64,000 nucleotides of DNA, from assembly GCA_026210745.1 (NCBI GenBank), contig CP110632.1, positions 2,851,001-2,915,000 of the forward strand, in the 5' to 3' direction. Source of the stretch: Exobasidium rhododendri (Eukaryota; Basidiomycota; Exobasidiomycetes; Exobasidiales; Exobasidiaceae). A model generated the notes under the pieces. The model was not told the origin of the DNA. It did no database searches and saw only the letters and a program-made list of their open reading frames with translations. Of the stretch, positions 43,049-53,485 are shown one piece after another. Every line of letters starts with the position of its first letter. Within the stretch, counting starts at the first letter, position 1. The position numbers and the translations under genes were made by a program.

Positions 43049-44612
43049 TTACTTGTTCTCGTGGCTGATCCCATCATTGTCATGATCTGGCGAATCAGCG
43101 GTCAAGTGCTGCATCATCACCTCGTATCTAGCAGGAGAACAGAAAGAATTCTACTCAGTATGGCAGAAGACGATCCCCCCCCCCCTTTCCCCTCTCCCTA
43201 CTCACGTCAAAATTGTCAAGGCCGAACTGGGCACTGTTCGAATTAGATTGACCCCCATGCCCCTATAGAAGCCTCGGATTCCTTCTTCTCTCGCAATGGT
43301 GACACATGCCTGTATGACACCGGTGTATCGATTACTCGAATTCACATTGCCCATGTGCGATATCCCTCTCCGCCTCTTGCCGAGGGGAAGTATGGGCGAC
43401 GTGAAAGGCATTCTATGTATCGACGACATTCCCCTTCCCCCCGTATTGGTGAACATTCGTATGAATAGCTCGATGGGTGTTGACGGAAACAAGCGGATTC
43501 ACTGCCTCGGCTGCCAACTTAGGCTGCATCTGTAATCGTGTCCTTAGCACTTCATGCGGATACGTGAGGACCGAAGCTATCATCTTTGCACTACTACTGC
43601 ATGTCAAGATGACGCCGGGCGAGATTTCGTCCACGCCATCTTTCTCTCCTGTGGAGCATGGGAGATGTTTCAGCAAAAAAGGTGCAACAGCAAGCGGTAT
43701 TGATGAGGACACATGCACTCCCTCTGCAGTACTCACTGGCCCACGCCTTGAATTGCTCGTACAGTGGGAATTGGACAGCGACATGACTGACACCAAATAG
43801 ACTTGGCAGCAGGCCCCGATAAAATCCTCTGATTCCCTCCGTCTTGTAGATCTGTACAAACGCATCTCCTGTGTGTCGGTATGGCTTTGTGGTGGGATCC
43901 TTGGTCGATTGCAACTGAGACCGAAAGAGACACAAAATAGAGACGGGGGTAACACATGGTGAGCTTCCTGAATGCACAATCCCCGTGAAGCACCTTACGC
44001 ACCATGAATCTTGTCTTGACCACCCAAAGGGGACTGGTGCAACATGTACTGACCAGTCCTGCAGTCATGGCACTCAGTATATGGCTGAAGAAGTCTTCTT
44101 CGCCATTTGTATCTGCGAGTATCAATAGTAAGATGACGAAAGAGAAAACAACTACGCCAGAAGGTACTTCTCTTGCACTCACACATCGATTCGGCCAGGT
44201 AAGCCTTGCTGCTATCGTACACAGTAAAGTAAATCGCCCACGTTGGCAAGTAGCCAAAGATCGTTGGCCCCAGCCCTCTATAAAACCCCCGAACACCATC
44301 TTCCTTCCAAATCTTCGTCACAATATCTGAGAGGAGCACAAATTAGGATCTAAGGTTTTGGCTCAGATTAAGATGTTGGCGTCGATCTTACTCACCTGAC
44401 AACCCATCATGGCGATTGACTACTTTTGAATTCAAGCCGTTCTGCCGCGCTTCTCTGGTGATATATCCTTCTTTTCCCCCCTTCTGCCCTTGATGTGAAG
44501 TACTTGATCCGCCTTGCGCTTGTAATCTCGTCTTTACGACATCCAAAGGACATGTAAGTATGGAGGACACGAGACCTGCAAAAGCTCCAGCGATCGCACT
44601 AGCATGGAGCAT
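43049..44612 (-). CDS. mitochondrial carrier, NAD+/nucleotide (Ndt1/Rim2) type
   Basis: Seven exons in my model: 44612-44396, 44326-44183, 44112-44003, 43914-43737, 43648-43503, 43375-43206 and 43127-43049, giving 347 residues. The three carrier signatures are PLDVVKTRLQAQ, PLWVVKTRF and PHEVLRTRLQMQ. This combination, with the His in the third, is typical of the NAD+ (Ndt1/Yia6) and pyrimidine-nucleotide subgroup. Each repeat also has its Gly-Phe-Tyr-Arg-Gly block (GVRGFYRGLGPTIFGYLPTW; GIRGFYRGLLPSLFGVSH; GIRGFYRGMGVNLIRTVPSS). The protein ends TILTYEVMMQHL. The intron at 43376-43502 is the least certain: its GTGAAT donor and GGCAAG acceptor are weak, but it restores the frame and gives the normal family length. 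It is head-to-head with Imp1. Confidence 0.85.
43164..43188 (+). repeat. poly-C tract inside a carrier intron
   Basis: A run of about 12 C followed by TTTCCCC lies within the last intron of the carrier gene (43128-43205), reading as a G-run in the transcript. Confidence 0.6.
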
Positions 44613-45231
44613 GATGGCTCAGAGATCTCGCTCACAGCCAGCAAGACCTTGGCGAGTGGATATCCGGTGCAAGGTCGGAGGCGATAGCTAGCTCGTCTTC
44701 TCCTGGGGTGAATTCTTGTTGATGTGTCGAAGAGAGGCTATGAAAGTAAAAAGACAAGTGGCGAATACGTGAGAGGGATTGTCATACAGATAGCTTGCTC
44801 CGAAGTCTGTCCTGCTATATTTCCGTGATGCTGAAAGGATGTCTGACTCAGAAGCAGGTGTTTAACGAGGTAATCACTGTGATATTCTTCCAAGTCTCGA
44901 CGCTTTGGCCCCTCCTCGCGAGAACCAATCTACTGCAGGCCACCTGCTTGAGTAGTGAGATTTGGAACCAGAGCGCCTGCGCTGTTGCTGACCGCTTGAC
45001 CTCACTGGAAGATCCGATGCTGCAGATTGATAAGGGTGGAACGCTGCATCGGAAGGCATCAAGAAGTCGATACGCACAACTTCAAATTCACCGGCCGTGC
45101 TCAAGTATACTGGGGCGCGTGATGCGAATCATAGAAGTGTGTTCTGCTGACCCCCCCCCCCCCCCCCGATTCCCACTTAGCGCGTCCCCCGTCCTTGTAG
45201 CAGTCAGTAGCTGACATCTTCTCGCTTCATC
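44613..45231. promoter_or_regulatory. divergent promoter region, carrier and Imp1
   Basis: 619 bases between two divergent genes for mitochondrial proteins. It carries a 17-base poly-C tract (about 45151-45167) some 65 bases upstream of the Imp1 start codon. Short open frames here have no motif. Confidence 0.45.
45151..45167 (+). repeat. 17-base poly-C tract upstream of Imp1
   Basis: An uninterrupted C-run between CTGA and GATTCCC. It is the longest homopolymer I noticed in the window, and its length in the assembly may be uncertain. Confidence 0.8.
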
Positions 45232-46053
45232 ATGTCGAGCAGGACCGGCGGGGCTCGTCGCTCTTGGTCCCTGCTCTTTTTCACTCGAGGAGCTCGGGCT
45301 CGAGAGGCTAGTACTGCATGGCCATCCGCTTCATCAGGCCCTAGTCGGGCATTTCATTCACAAAGGTGGCCTGTACTTCAAAGGGTAATGTCGGTCTCTT
45401 GGTGGAGAAGCTTCTCGATCAGCACATTACAATGCTACTTCATACTGAACATCTTTACTGAATATGCTTTCGAGCCCAGATTGGGTACAGGGTACTCTAT
45501 GCTTCCAACACTTGCGGGCAGCGGCGAATTGAATTTGAAGATGTCTCTGCCTCTGTGTCGCTTCCTCTCGTGTCTTTCTGGCGACAGTGTTCTAGGTCAA
45601 TTGTGGAAGAGTCGAACGTCTACGACTGATACTTACGATCGAGAAAGGGAAAGGAGAGCTCTTGGATTATCAGTGGGTGACCTCGCCGTATACATCTCAC
45701 CAAACGATCCTTCCAAGGAGGTATGCAAACGTGTCATTGGACTGTCTGGAGACACGGTCTTGGTAGAGCCGAGAATTGAGCCATCGCTTTTTCACGAGCT
45801 GGAATGGATAACTTCCAAACAGACTATGCAGCCGCAGGGACAGCAAAGAGCGGTGAATCTAGATAGCGAGCCTACATACATTGTAGTACCAAAAGGGCAT
45901 ATCTGGACGAGCGGAGACAACCTGGCCAACAGCATAGACAGCCGACATTACGGCCCTGTCCCCTTAGGACTCGTGCGAGGCAAATTGGTAGCAAAGATAT
46001 GGCCATTCTCTACTATGTGCTGGCTCTACAACCCCACTGCTTCTGCGCTATGA
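45232..46053 (+). CDS. IMP1: mitochondrial inner membrane protease subunit 1
   Basis: Single exon, 273 residues. Imp1 is a type I signal-peptidase-like protease that removes sorting sequences from proteins in the intermembrane space. The catalytic Ser89 is in GTGYSMLPTLAGSGELNL and the Lys166 in EVCKRVIGLSGDTVLVEP. The C-terminal signature GHIWTSGDNLANSIDSRHYG continues into PVPLGLVRGKLVAKIWPF. The N-terminus is Arg/Ser-rich without acidic residues (RRSWSLLFFTRGARAREAS), a good presequence. The Ser-Lys spacing is 77 residues against about 44 in yeast Imp1, because of an inserted loop that contains Thr/Arg/Glu-rich sequence (SRTSTTDTYDRERERR). Yeast Imp1 has 190 residues. It is divergent from the carrier gene. 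Confidence 0.92.
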   Translation: MSSRTGGARRSWSLLFFTRGARAREASTAWPSASSGPSRAFHSQRWPVLQRVMSVSWWRSFSISTLQCYFILNIFTEYAFEPRLGTGYSMLPTLAGSGELNLKMSLPLCRFLSCLSGDSVLGQLWKSRTSTTDTYDRERERRALGLSVGDLAVYISPNDPSKEVCKRVIGLSGDTVLVEPRIEPSLFHELEWITSKQTMQPQGQQRAVNLDSEPTYIVVPKGHIWTSGDNLANSIDSRHYGPVPLGLVRGKLVAKIWPFSTMCWLYNPTASAL

Positions 46054-46290
46054 AACATGCTTGCGCAAAAAAGTAAACACTTCACTTTGCAATTATCACA
46101 CTTCTGTCGTCACAGGTCACTATATCGGCGCCCTCTGGCACGGATTGATTGCTTTTCTGGGACGACGATCCTCATGGATACTTTCAAAGGACGTGATGGA
46201 AATGCTGCTACGAAGATACTACAAGGTATATTATTAGGAGCAAAATGCAGCCCATATAGGGGGAGCAAACGCCCCTCTTTACAATCTATA

Positions 46291-47319
46291 TCAAAATACC
46301 AGTGAACCACCACTAACGTGAAGGAGACAGCCCAATACAATCAAAACGATGCTGGCCAATATGCCAGCAATGCAGAGAAGAAGCAACCATCTTTGCCGCT
46401 TGATAAAATCACCTACTAGGCCGCTCTTGCCAATCGTGCTGCCACTGCTGCGGAGAGTCGGCTTCTCCGCCGGTGTGATTGCTCTGTCTGCATTCTCCGA
46501 TCCTAAGGGGGGAATAGTGATAACCTCCCTCTGTGACATGCTCCTCAAGCTTCTTGGTGATAGCATGGCTCCTGCGCTGCCTCCCCTGCGTGGCGGCTCA
46601 TCTATGTAATCTATTATACCCACCGCAATCGAATGTGGATCTATAGAAGGGTCGTTTGCTGTGATGTCTTCTACACCAGCTGTAGGAGTAAAGTGATCCT
46701 CTTCCGCTGATGGCCATCTCTTCCGTTCTTGTCTTTCGGGCTGCTGCGACAACGCGGAATCTGGGGAATCCGTTGGATGCGGCCTGCGTAAAAGCGAAGA
46801 AGCGTAGCTCCAAAGTGGTGGGATATCCTTTCCAGGTCGTAGTACGCCCGTGGCTGCAGCAGTGTTACTCTTGTATGAGGAGGTGTGATGCTCGCCGCAC
46901 CATGACGAGTTCGTATGATCTCTACTCTCGGAGGTCGACATGAGCAGTAAAAATTCTCCCTGCTCGTTCCTATGAGTACTGGGTGTAGCTGTATCTTTTG
47001 CCATCCCCTCATATGCCTCAATGTCAGATGACATACGATGATTGAGTTGATCGTCAGCGACTTGGTCCTCTCGAGTAGTCCACCATGTGGATCGCTCCGA
47101 GCAGGCCGTTGAGATACACGAAGGTAGAGCAGGTCTGCTTGCTTGCTTCCTTGGTGCAGTCGAGCTACCAAGACTAAGGGTGTGATGGTGTAATGGTTTC
47201 GGAGATGAAGACGACGATGATGATCCTCGACAGTGTGAGCCAATCATGTATGGGCGGTATTGAGGGTTAGTGTCGCACGAGGCGGATGGTATGCTCGTCA
47301 TAGTGATATTGTGTGACAT
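46291..47319 (-). CDS. tail-anchored protein of unknown function
   Basis: Single exon, 342 residues from the first in-frame ATG at 47319; the frame extends upstream only to a GTG. The sequence is polar and Ser/Pro/His-rich, with a His/Ser run (HCRGSSSSSSSPKPLHHH). It ends in one strong membrane segment (LLLLCIAGILASIVLIVLGC, residues about 313-333) preceded by basic residues (DFIKRQRW) and followed by only nine residues. That is the layout of a C-terminally anchored protein with a cytosolic head. No domain is recognised. It is convergent with Imp1. Confidence 0.6.
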   Translation of the reverse strand: MSHNITMTSIPSASCDTNPQYRPYMIGSHCRGSSSSSSSPKPLHHHTLSLGSSTAPRKQASRPALPSCISTACSERSTWWTTREDQVADDQLNHRMSSDIEAYEGMAKDTATPSTHRNEQGEFLLLMSTSESRDHTNSSWCGEHHTSSYKSNTAAATGVLRPGKDIPPLWSYASSLLRRPHPTDSPDSALSQQPERQERKRWPSAEEDHFTPTAGVEDITANDPSIDPHSIAVGIIDYIDEPPRRGGSAGAMLSPRSLRSMSQREVITIPPLGSENADRAITPAEKPTLRSSGSTIGKSGLVGDFIKRQRWLLLLCIAGILASIVLIVLGCLLHVSGGSLVF

Positions 47320-48077
47320 GGAAAAAGGAGTGACGGGCACGGCTGATGGGTCGTAAGGAACTCGGTGTAAAGGCACAAAAAGGCTCTAAAAGAGGGCAGT
47401 CGTCGAGGACTTGTGCTTCTTTATGTGTTTCACTCAGTAGCTTGTTAATCTGGAAGGTGGATGGTGCGCAGGCGAGCGAGAGGGAGAAGGGAGCATATCA
47501 CTATCGACGGATTCTCTGGCAGCGAAAAACCCCTTCATTACTTTTCTAGTGTCTAAAGCGGCTTCTGGCTCTGCACTCCGCGCCATTACTGACCCCGCCG
47601 GAGCATCCTCCCAGATGGGCGTTGCTCGATCGTATCGCGGGCCACAAAGTCAAAGATTTGCCCTGGGCGTTCGACAGTACATGATGGCGTCAAAGTTCTC
47701 ATTTGAAGAGCGGTGAAGATCGGCAGTGCTTGCATCCAAGACGGGGCACAGGAGAGCAACTTAAGCGTTGAAAAGTGCCAAGCGTAGAGAAATGCATCTA
47801 CGGGGAATTAGAAACACCGGTGAGGATCGAGGCGCAATCATGGTCTTCTGCATTTCAATTTTCGAGAACCTAAATCAGAGTCAAACGTCGACGAAGGCTT
47901 GTTCCACCTTGCCATCCGCTTTGTTCATCTATGTACACAAGACACTAGCAGCTAGATCTCCCCAAAGGCAGTTCATAAGCCTTGCTTTGTTGTTATTTTG
48001 TTCATTTTGGTAGGCGTTTTGCTTCTTTTGTATCCCGTTACGTAGATGAATCCGACCGTCACGAAATGTCACCACAC
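47320..48077. other. intergenic, 758 bases
   Basis: Between two minus-strand genes: the promoter of the tail-anchored gene and the 3' flank of the YCII gene. Open frames on the plus strand (for example near 47768-48013) lack motifs or composition typical of coding sequence. Nothing firm is seen. Confidence 0.4.
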
Positions 48078-49033
48078 TCATCGACTTTCTTCCTCTAGTA
48101 CTTGTAGAGGGGTGTTTCTCAGCGTGTCTAAAGTGACAAGCTTTTTCTGGAGTCCTTGTGTGCCTCTCAAGTGGCCCAAGGTGCTCTCCGTCGATCTTCG
48201 ATCATCTGCGTTGAGTGCCTTTCCACTCTCCTTTGGATCGACGACGTACACTTCCCGCCTTTGGTTGCTCGACTTGACCGCAGACTCACTAGATGGTTTC
48301 CTTGTTGACACTGCTTTGGTTGCTCCGACTGCCTCATTGCCGACACTGACACTTTGTTCAGTCAGGGATCTCAAGAAGGGGAAGATCCGTATCTTACTAG
48401 GATCAAATACGCCAGCTCGAACGTATTCGTCTTGGTTCAGCCTTGATCTTACATCTTCGATGCTCTTTTGATTGTGCGATGACGTAGGACGATGTCACCG
48501 TTCAGCATCATAGTCTTGCACAATATCGATGAAAGACAGCACTCACCTCGCCTTGGACAATGAGTAAGCTTCCCGCCAGAGCAGAAGTCGGTCCCAATTC
48601 TTCATCAATGTCCTTGAAATCAGTCTTCAGCAGGCCGCCTCCCATTTCTGATCATAACAAAGGGGACAGAATGTGACGCTCGCATTTAGCCCATGATCAT
48701 TTCAAAGCTCGCACGCGCACATAAGATCAGCGCGCAGTACTCACCAATGCGACCTACTTCCTTGCCCTTTGCTGCCTGTTCCAAGTGACGCTCTCTGACT
48801 TCCAACCTTCTTGCCAGTGCGCTGGGACCGGGATAGTCCTCTGCAATGACGACATACCTGTTCAGAGGCTTCGTAATTCGATCCGACCACGGACCAGGCT
48901 GCTCGACCGATAAAGATGTGGAGAATGAGCGAGTGTGTGGATTGATAGTGCGCGTTGTGTAGCGTCTTGATAGTCTGCTTGTCAGACTCAAGACCCTCGC
49001 AGGCGCTGCAGAGATACATGGCGATCCCATCAT
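48078..49033 (-). CDS. mitochondrial YCII-domain protein
   Basis: Three exons (49033-48745, 48647-48547, 48464-48078; phases 1, 0) give 258 residues. The N-terminal 40 residues are rich in Arg/Ser/Thr without acids (RVLSLTSRLSRRYTTRTINP), a mitochondrial presequence. Residues about 55-160 form a YCII-related domain: NRYVVIAEDYPGPSALARR, EVRERHLEQAAKGKEVGRIG, then GGGLLKTDFKDIDEELGPTS, AGSLLIVQGE and FDPSKIRIFPF. YCII proteins are small ferredoxin-like folds with a conserved His (here in RERHLEQ), thought to be enzymes of unknown substrate. The last 95 residues are Ser/Lys/Arg-rich and not part of the domain. It is divergent from the small basic protein gene. Confidence 0.82.
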
Positions 49034-49447
49034 ATTTAGCTTAACTCGATATGTGGCTTGTGTCGGGCGCAGTCCGTTGGTTAGGGTGTGGAGTGAGGAG
49101 AGTGTGAGAGAGATACAGTAGCGGTGGCTACTGGAGCTGTTGTTTCATTTCTTTCACCCACAGTATTTGGAAAAGAAAGTGAGTGAGCTTATCTTTGCAA
49201 ATTTAAGTCCTTCTTCCCCCACGCATCCAAACAGCGCCTAGCCCCGTCCTCCCCCTCCTTCTCCCCTCCACTCGTCTCTCACTGGTGAAAGGGAAGGCAT
49301 GTCGCGTGGATGTACTGCTAACTTTATTGATCCGCGATTGAGGGCTGAGATCAGATGGGATAAAGTTCGAAGAGGGAGCAATTTCTTTTTCAAGACATCA
49401 GACGAGCAGCGCAATCGAGGTACCTACAAAAGCTCGAGGTCTTCAGC
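49034..49447. promoter_or_regulatory. divergent promoter region, YCII and small basic protein
   Basis: 414 bases between divergent genes. A plus-strand frame opens at 49299, but its C-terminal half overlaps the small basic gene out of frame, so I do not call it. A CTTCAG sequence just before the ATG at 49448 may be an acceptor of a 5' non-coding intron. Confidence 0.35.
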
Positions 49448-49824
49448 ATGGTGTCAAAGAAAGGCGGACTCAAGAGAGCAGAGAGGCGTCAGCCCGAGCA
49501 AATATTCAAGCACCCAAAGGCTGGAGTCAGTGAAGGTGAGTAGATAGGGCCTCGCTAAGAGGAGCCAGAGAAGGTGCCCCTACATCTGCTGATTTCATGT
49601 TTCCACCAGACTCGGAAAAGCCGACATACAATCCTCATGCACATGATCAGGCATCCTCGTCGGCGGCCAGGTCAAAGGCAGCGAGGAAGCGAGGTCACGC
49701 ATCTCAGTCACTCGCGAAAGCTAAGCTAGAAAGAGGTGTAGAGAAGGCAGATCGACTCCGGGCAAAGGCGAGCAAAAGGATGCATCAGAATGAGAAAAAG
49801 AAAAGGCTTAAGGAATCATCATGA
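49448..49824 (+). CDS. small basic protein, unknown
   Basis: Two exons (49448-49535, 49610-49824; intron phase 1) give 100 residues. The sequence is very Lys/Arg-rich: MVSKKGGLKRAERRQPEQIF, KHPKAGVSEDSEKPTYNPHA, and a C-terminal helix (KAKLERGVEKADRLRAKASK, ending in NEKKKRLKESS). The composition suggests a nuclear or nucleolar RNA-associated protein. The start was chosen because the first ATG, the splice and the second exon give one continuous frame. I do not recognise the family. Confidence 0.6.
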
Positions 49825-49950
49825 AAGATTTGCCCACTCAACGCCGACCAGCGTCATTCATTCATTTTTTCAAAAGGATCAATAAGTTCAACGTCACTTC
49901 TTCTGAAATTCAGTATAAGATGTGTATAGTATAATCATTCGGATCGTTCG

Positions 49951-52900
49951 CTACACCTTTCTGTCTGCTTTTGCGTTCGACTTTGTCGTGTATCCTCGGC
50001 CTTTCTGCAGGCTTAGAATGTCGATACCACACGCAAAGCCTACTTCAAGCTGTCTTTTGGTGGACCATAGCCAGACCAGCATGAAGCAAGGCGTGCACAG
50101 AAGAACGTTGAATACTGCGAAGAGGTCGGGATATCGTGAAGTAATTAAGGCTGTGTGATTCGGAAGTAAGGGAAAGAGTACTTCCAAGAGATGAAGGTTG
50201 ATCATGGCCAGATGAACAACTGCTCCAAACCAAGCGACGAAGCTTTGACGATGACTTTGTAGACCAGAAAATGGTTGAAAGCCAATAGACCAATTCCATA
50301 GCAGAATCAGAGTGACATACTGCAAAGATAGTCCGTCACGCTGAAGCAAAGGCCAGATACTGAAGACGGCCAGATTGTTGGTCAAGACGGCCCACTCCCA
50401 GTCGATCTTACCCGCTCCTCCTCCGTATTCGTCTCCCTTTGTGGTGATCAGGAGAGTGATCGGCAGGAGTGGCAAGAGAATGCTCTTTTCGTGCGTTTGA
50501 AAGCCAAAGAGAAAGAAGGCCAGACTGGTGGATAGCAAGGCATACGGTAGAATAGACGCAGCCGGCGACGGTGACGAGGAAGCCACTATGGGTGTTCCGG
50601 TCGACATGTTGACCTCTCTTGTTGTGTCTGCTCCTCCGACCGTGCTTGCTGCAGTGCCACTACAGCCTCTGTTGCCGCTCAATATGCTCGCTAGGTCACT
50701 GCCGGTCTCGGAAGGAGCTGCGTGTGGCGCTTTACGACGTCTTGCCCTAGAAGATCCTGCTATGCTACCTTCGACTCTCCTCTTTTCCGAAGCGAGCAAT
50801 TGTCTTCTGATGTCTTGATTTAGGAAAACTTCGATTCGAACTGTTTCTGCCGCTGCAGCAAACAAATGCACACAAGGCAACAGAATCATCAGGACGGTGG
50901 TGATAAGGCTGACCCTAGCCAGTGTTGGCCCTGAAATGACATTGCGAAGTTTATACTGCGCTGGAATAGGTAGAACGGAGAGAAAGCACCAGATGTTGCT
51001 TACTTTGTCTTCGAATATGCCTCGAGCGACTGGGAATATGCGATGAATAATTTGCCCAAGCTGACTCAGGTCAGTCAACCATGGGTGAAACATGCCTGCA
51101 AAGGTAACGATGGTAGCGAGGCCTAATCCGAAGAAGCAAATAAGACTGTTGAGAGAGAAGACACGATGAGCTTCGAAAGGAGAATGCTATGTAAAACAGC
51201 CGAAAACTCACCCTCTTTCCACTCCAATCCTTGCCAGGCCCCAACACCGACCCAACATGATGGCGAAAATGGCAGGAGCATAGTACAAAGCCATCTGCTT
51301 AAAGCCTAAGCTTAACGAAAAGCAGACTGCAGCAGCAATGTACTCATAGCTGATTCTCTGGCTCAAGGAACTTATCTGCTTCTGACCATCTACGTCCGTC
51401 TTTGAGCTTGGACTTGAGGACAGACTTGGGTTTGGAAGGCTGGTGTACAAGAGCGCAAAAGCAGCGGCACTCAGTCCTAGCATGACTGTATTGTACTGAA
51501 AGTGTCCGTAATCGACGAGAAGAAGCGTCGGCTGCAACAAGACTGTAATGAACGTGATTGCTCTAGTCCTTCTCCCTCTCCCTTGTAGTTTGCGAGATAA
51601 AAAGAATAGAATAGCTGGTGTGTAGATGACTAGATCCAGTACGAGAACACTGGCACGCATGAAAATGACGAGGAGCGGGTCTTCATTTCCTCTGGATGTG
51701 TCCAAGGCCAAGGAAGGTGCCAGTCCAGGAACCAAAGACGCAACCTGAGCGCACAACTGGCTGACAAGGGCAGTCAGTGGGGGGTAGTCGAGACCCCAGT
51801 ACTGCAGGTCATAGTGGTACCATTGAGATCGAGGCAAATGCAATGTGATCTCCATCCAGTGTCGTTGTGCTTCAAAGTCGCCAAACATCGGTGGACTCCC
51901 TTTGCCGCTCCAACTGCCGAGGCCAATTATCCACTTGAATAGAACGCTAAGGAGGACAGACATCAAGGTCATCAAAATCATGCCGCCTTCTTCGATGGCA
52001 CCATCTGCTGCTGGTATTGCGTTTCCCTCCAACAGGAACCATCGAACAAAGCTTCGTAACGGCGAAATGGCAGATCCCTCCGCGAATCTTTCCTTGTCTC
52101 TTGTATTCATCAGTCTATCATGAGTGCCCAATGTACTGCCAGCGGCGACTGAATTGCCTCCGAAAGAGTGCGACGATGATATCCTTGTCCCAGTTTGTCC
52201 TGTCATCGACGTGGAGAGAAGGGCATCTAGACTGGGTTCGGCATTTGGCTTACGAGGTCTTCGTACGCCCTCACGAAGGACGCTCAACCCACTAGCGCTG
52301 AAACTGCCGGCACCCTCTCTCCTGTTCCTTCTAATATCTGGTCCAATCTGATCTAGATCGCTAAGATCGTTGCGTTCTTTCGTAGTGCTCCTCGCTGTGG
52401 AATCTTTTCTCCAGCGAAGAACATTCTCCAGCTTTTGCGCATCGGGTCCATAAGCAGCTTCGTACTCCATCGCTGCTGGATCCCACTCTGGTATAGCCAA
52501 TCTTTTCTGACGCTCTCTATTGCTGCGTCCGCTGTCTTTCCCGTATATCTTTGGACCTGCTGATCTCGCCCCGGTCGATCTTCCCGCATCAGACCCAATA
52601 TCGGCCTCGTCGACAGCGTCCATCCTTCTGATCCGATTAGATGGGGCAAAGGATGGAAATGATTCTAGACTCGTGCCACCATTGGTCGCCGATGATTGAT
52701 TCAGTAGCCAAGCTTCTAGTCCGCCTCCTGCATTCCCGTTTGCCGCAGATGTAGACGGTGTACTGCTTTCCCTGTTTTGATGTCGTGAAGATGGATGAGA
52801 CCGACCTTGAAATGATGGTAAAGCCCCCGGAGCCACACTAGATCCAAGACTGGACAGCGAGTCGACTCTCAGTCTTCCCCTGCGTGTAGCTGGGATCGAG

Positions 52901-53100
52901 GGACTCAAGTACTCCTCTTGTGTGTTATTGTTCTGAAGCCTTCTCATGTCATCGCGCCTTGTAGTAGCCTCTGCTAGACTTTCTTCCTGGCGAGCGTGAC
53001 GATGGGAAGTGCGAGATCTTGTGGGAGACTGCCCAGAAAGGGACTGTTGCTGTTGATACTTGTGCGAGCTCGGGCCGTTGCCACGATCGTATTCGCTCAT
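49951..53100 (-). CDS. ALG6: dolichyl-P-Glc:Man9GlcNAc2-PP-dolichol glucosyltransferase
   Basis: Two exons (53100-51212, 51145-49951; intron phase 2) give 1027 residues. Alg6 adds the first glucose to the lipid-linked oligosaccharide in the ER. Family blocks: MFGDFEAQRHWMEITLHLP, YDLQYWGLDYPPLTALVSQL, LLVDYGHFQYNTVMLGLS and GFKQMALYYAPAIF before the splice, then FHPWLTDLSQLGQIIHRIFP, ARGIFEDKVSNIWCF and ILLWNWSIGFQPF after it. The first 347 residues are a disordered Ser/Arg/Gln-rich extension; yeast Alg6 has 544 residues. A further polar insert (LASEKRRVEGSIAGSSRARR and on, about 90 residues) lies in a late loop. The start ATG at 53100 has no closer downstream competitor that keeps the first membrane segment with a usual-length leader. 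Confidence 0.93.
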
Positions 53101-53485
53101 TCCCTTTCAGCGCCGATAGCACGACTTACTGACTCAGACCAAGGATCGGCTCTCTTGGTGCAGCGCTCTTGGTGGTAAACAGGTGGGTCGAATCAAGAAA
53201 AGCTCTAAATCCCAGACGCGCTCTCGAGCCACTCAAACCACCGACACTCCAAGACGCTCTGAAAGACACCATACACCGCACTCCCACGCGTAAGTTGATG
53301 GGTCCGGCTAGGTCCGCTTCCGCCAACGGTGGACACTGCACCATGTGGTGTATATGCATATAAGGTAAGATCCTCAAGAGTCACAGGCCATAGCGAATTA
53401 GGAGCACATTTCATTGATATTTGCCCTTGTTGACAATGGGAGAGGAACGATCGTAGTGTTACAACAAAAGGTTTGGGAAGGGAGA
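53101..53485. other. intergenic between ALG6 and the uL29m gene
   Basis: 385 bases between two minus-strand genes, with the ALG6 promoter and the 3' flank of the mitoribosomal gene. Open frames here have no motif. I looked for a tRNA and found none. Confidence 0.4.

Noticed and set aside
43049-44612. Carrier as a pseudogene
   Set aside because: All three signature repeats are intact and one intron model restores the frame, so a live gene is more likely.
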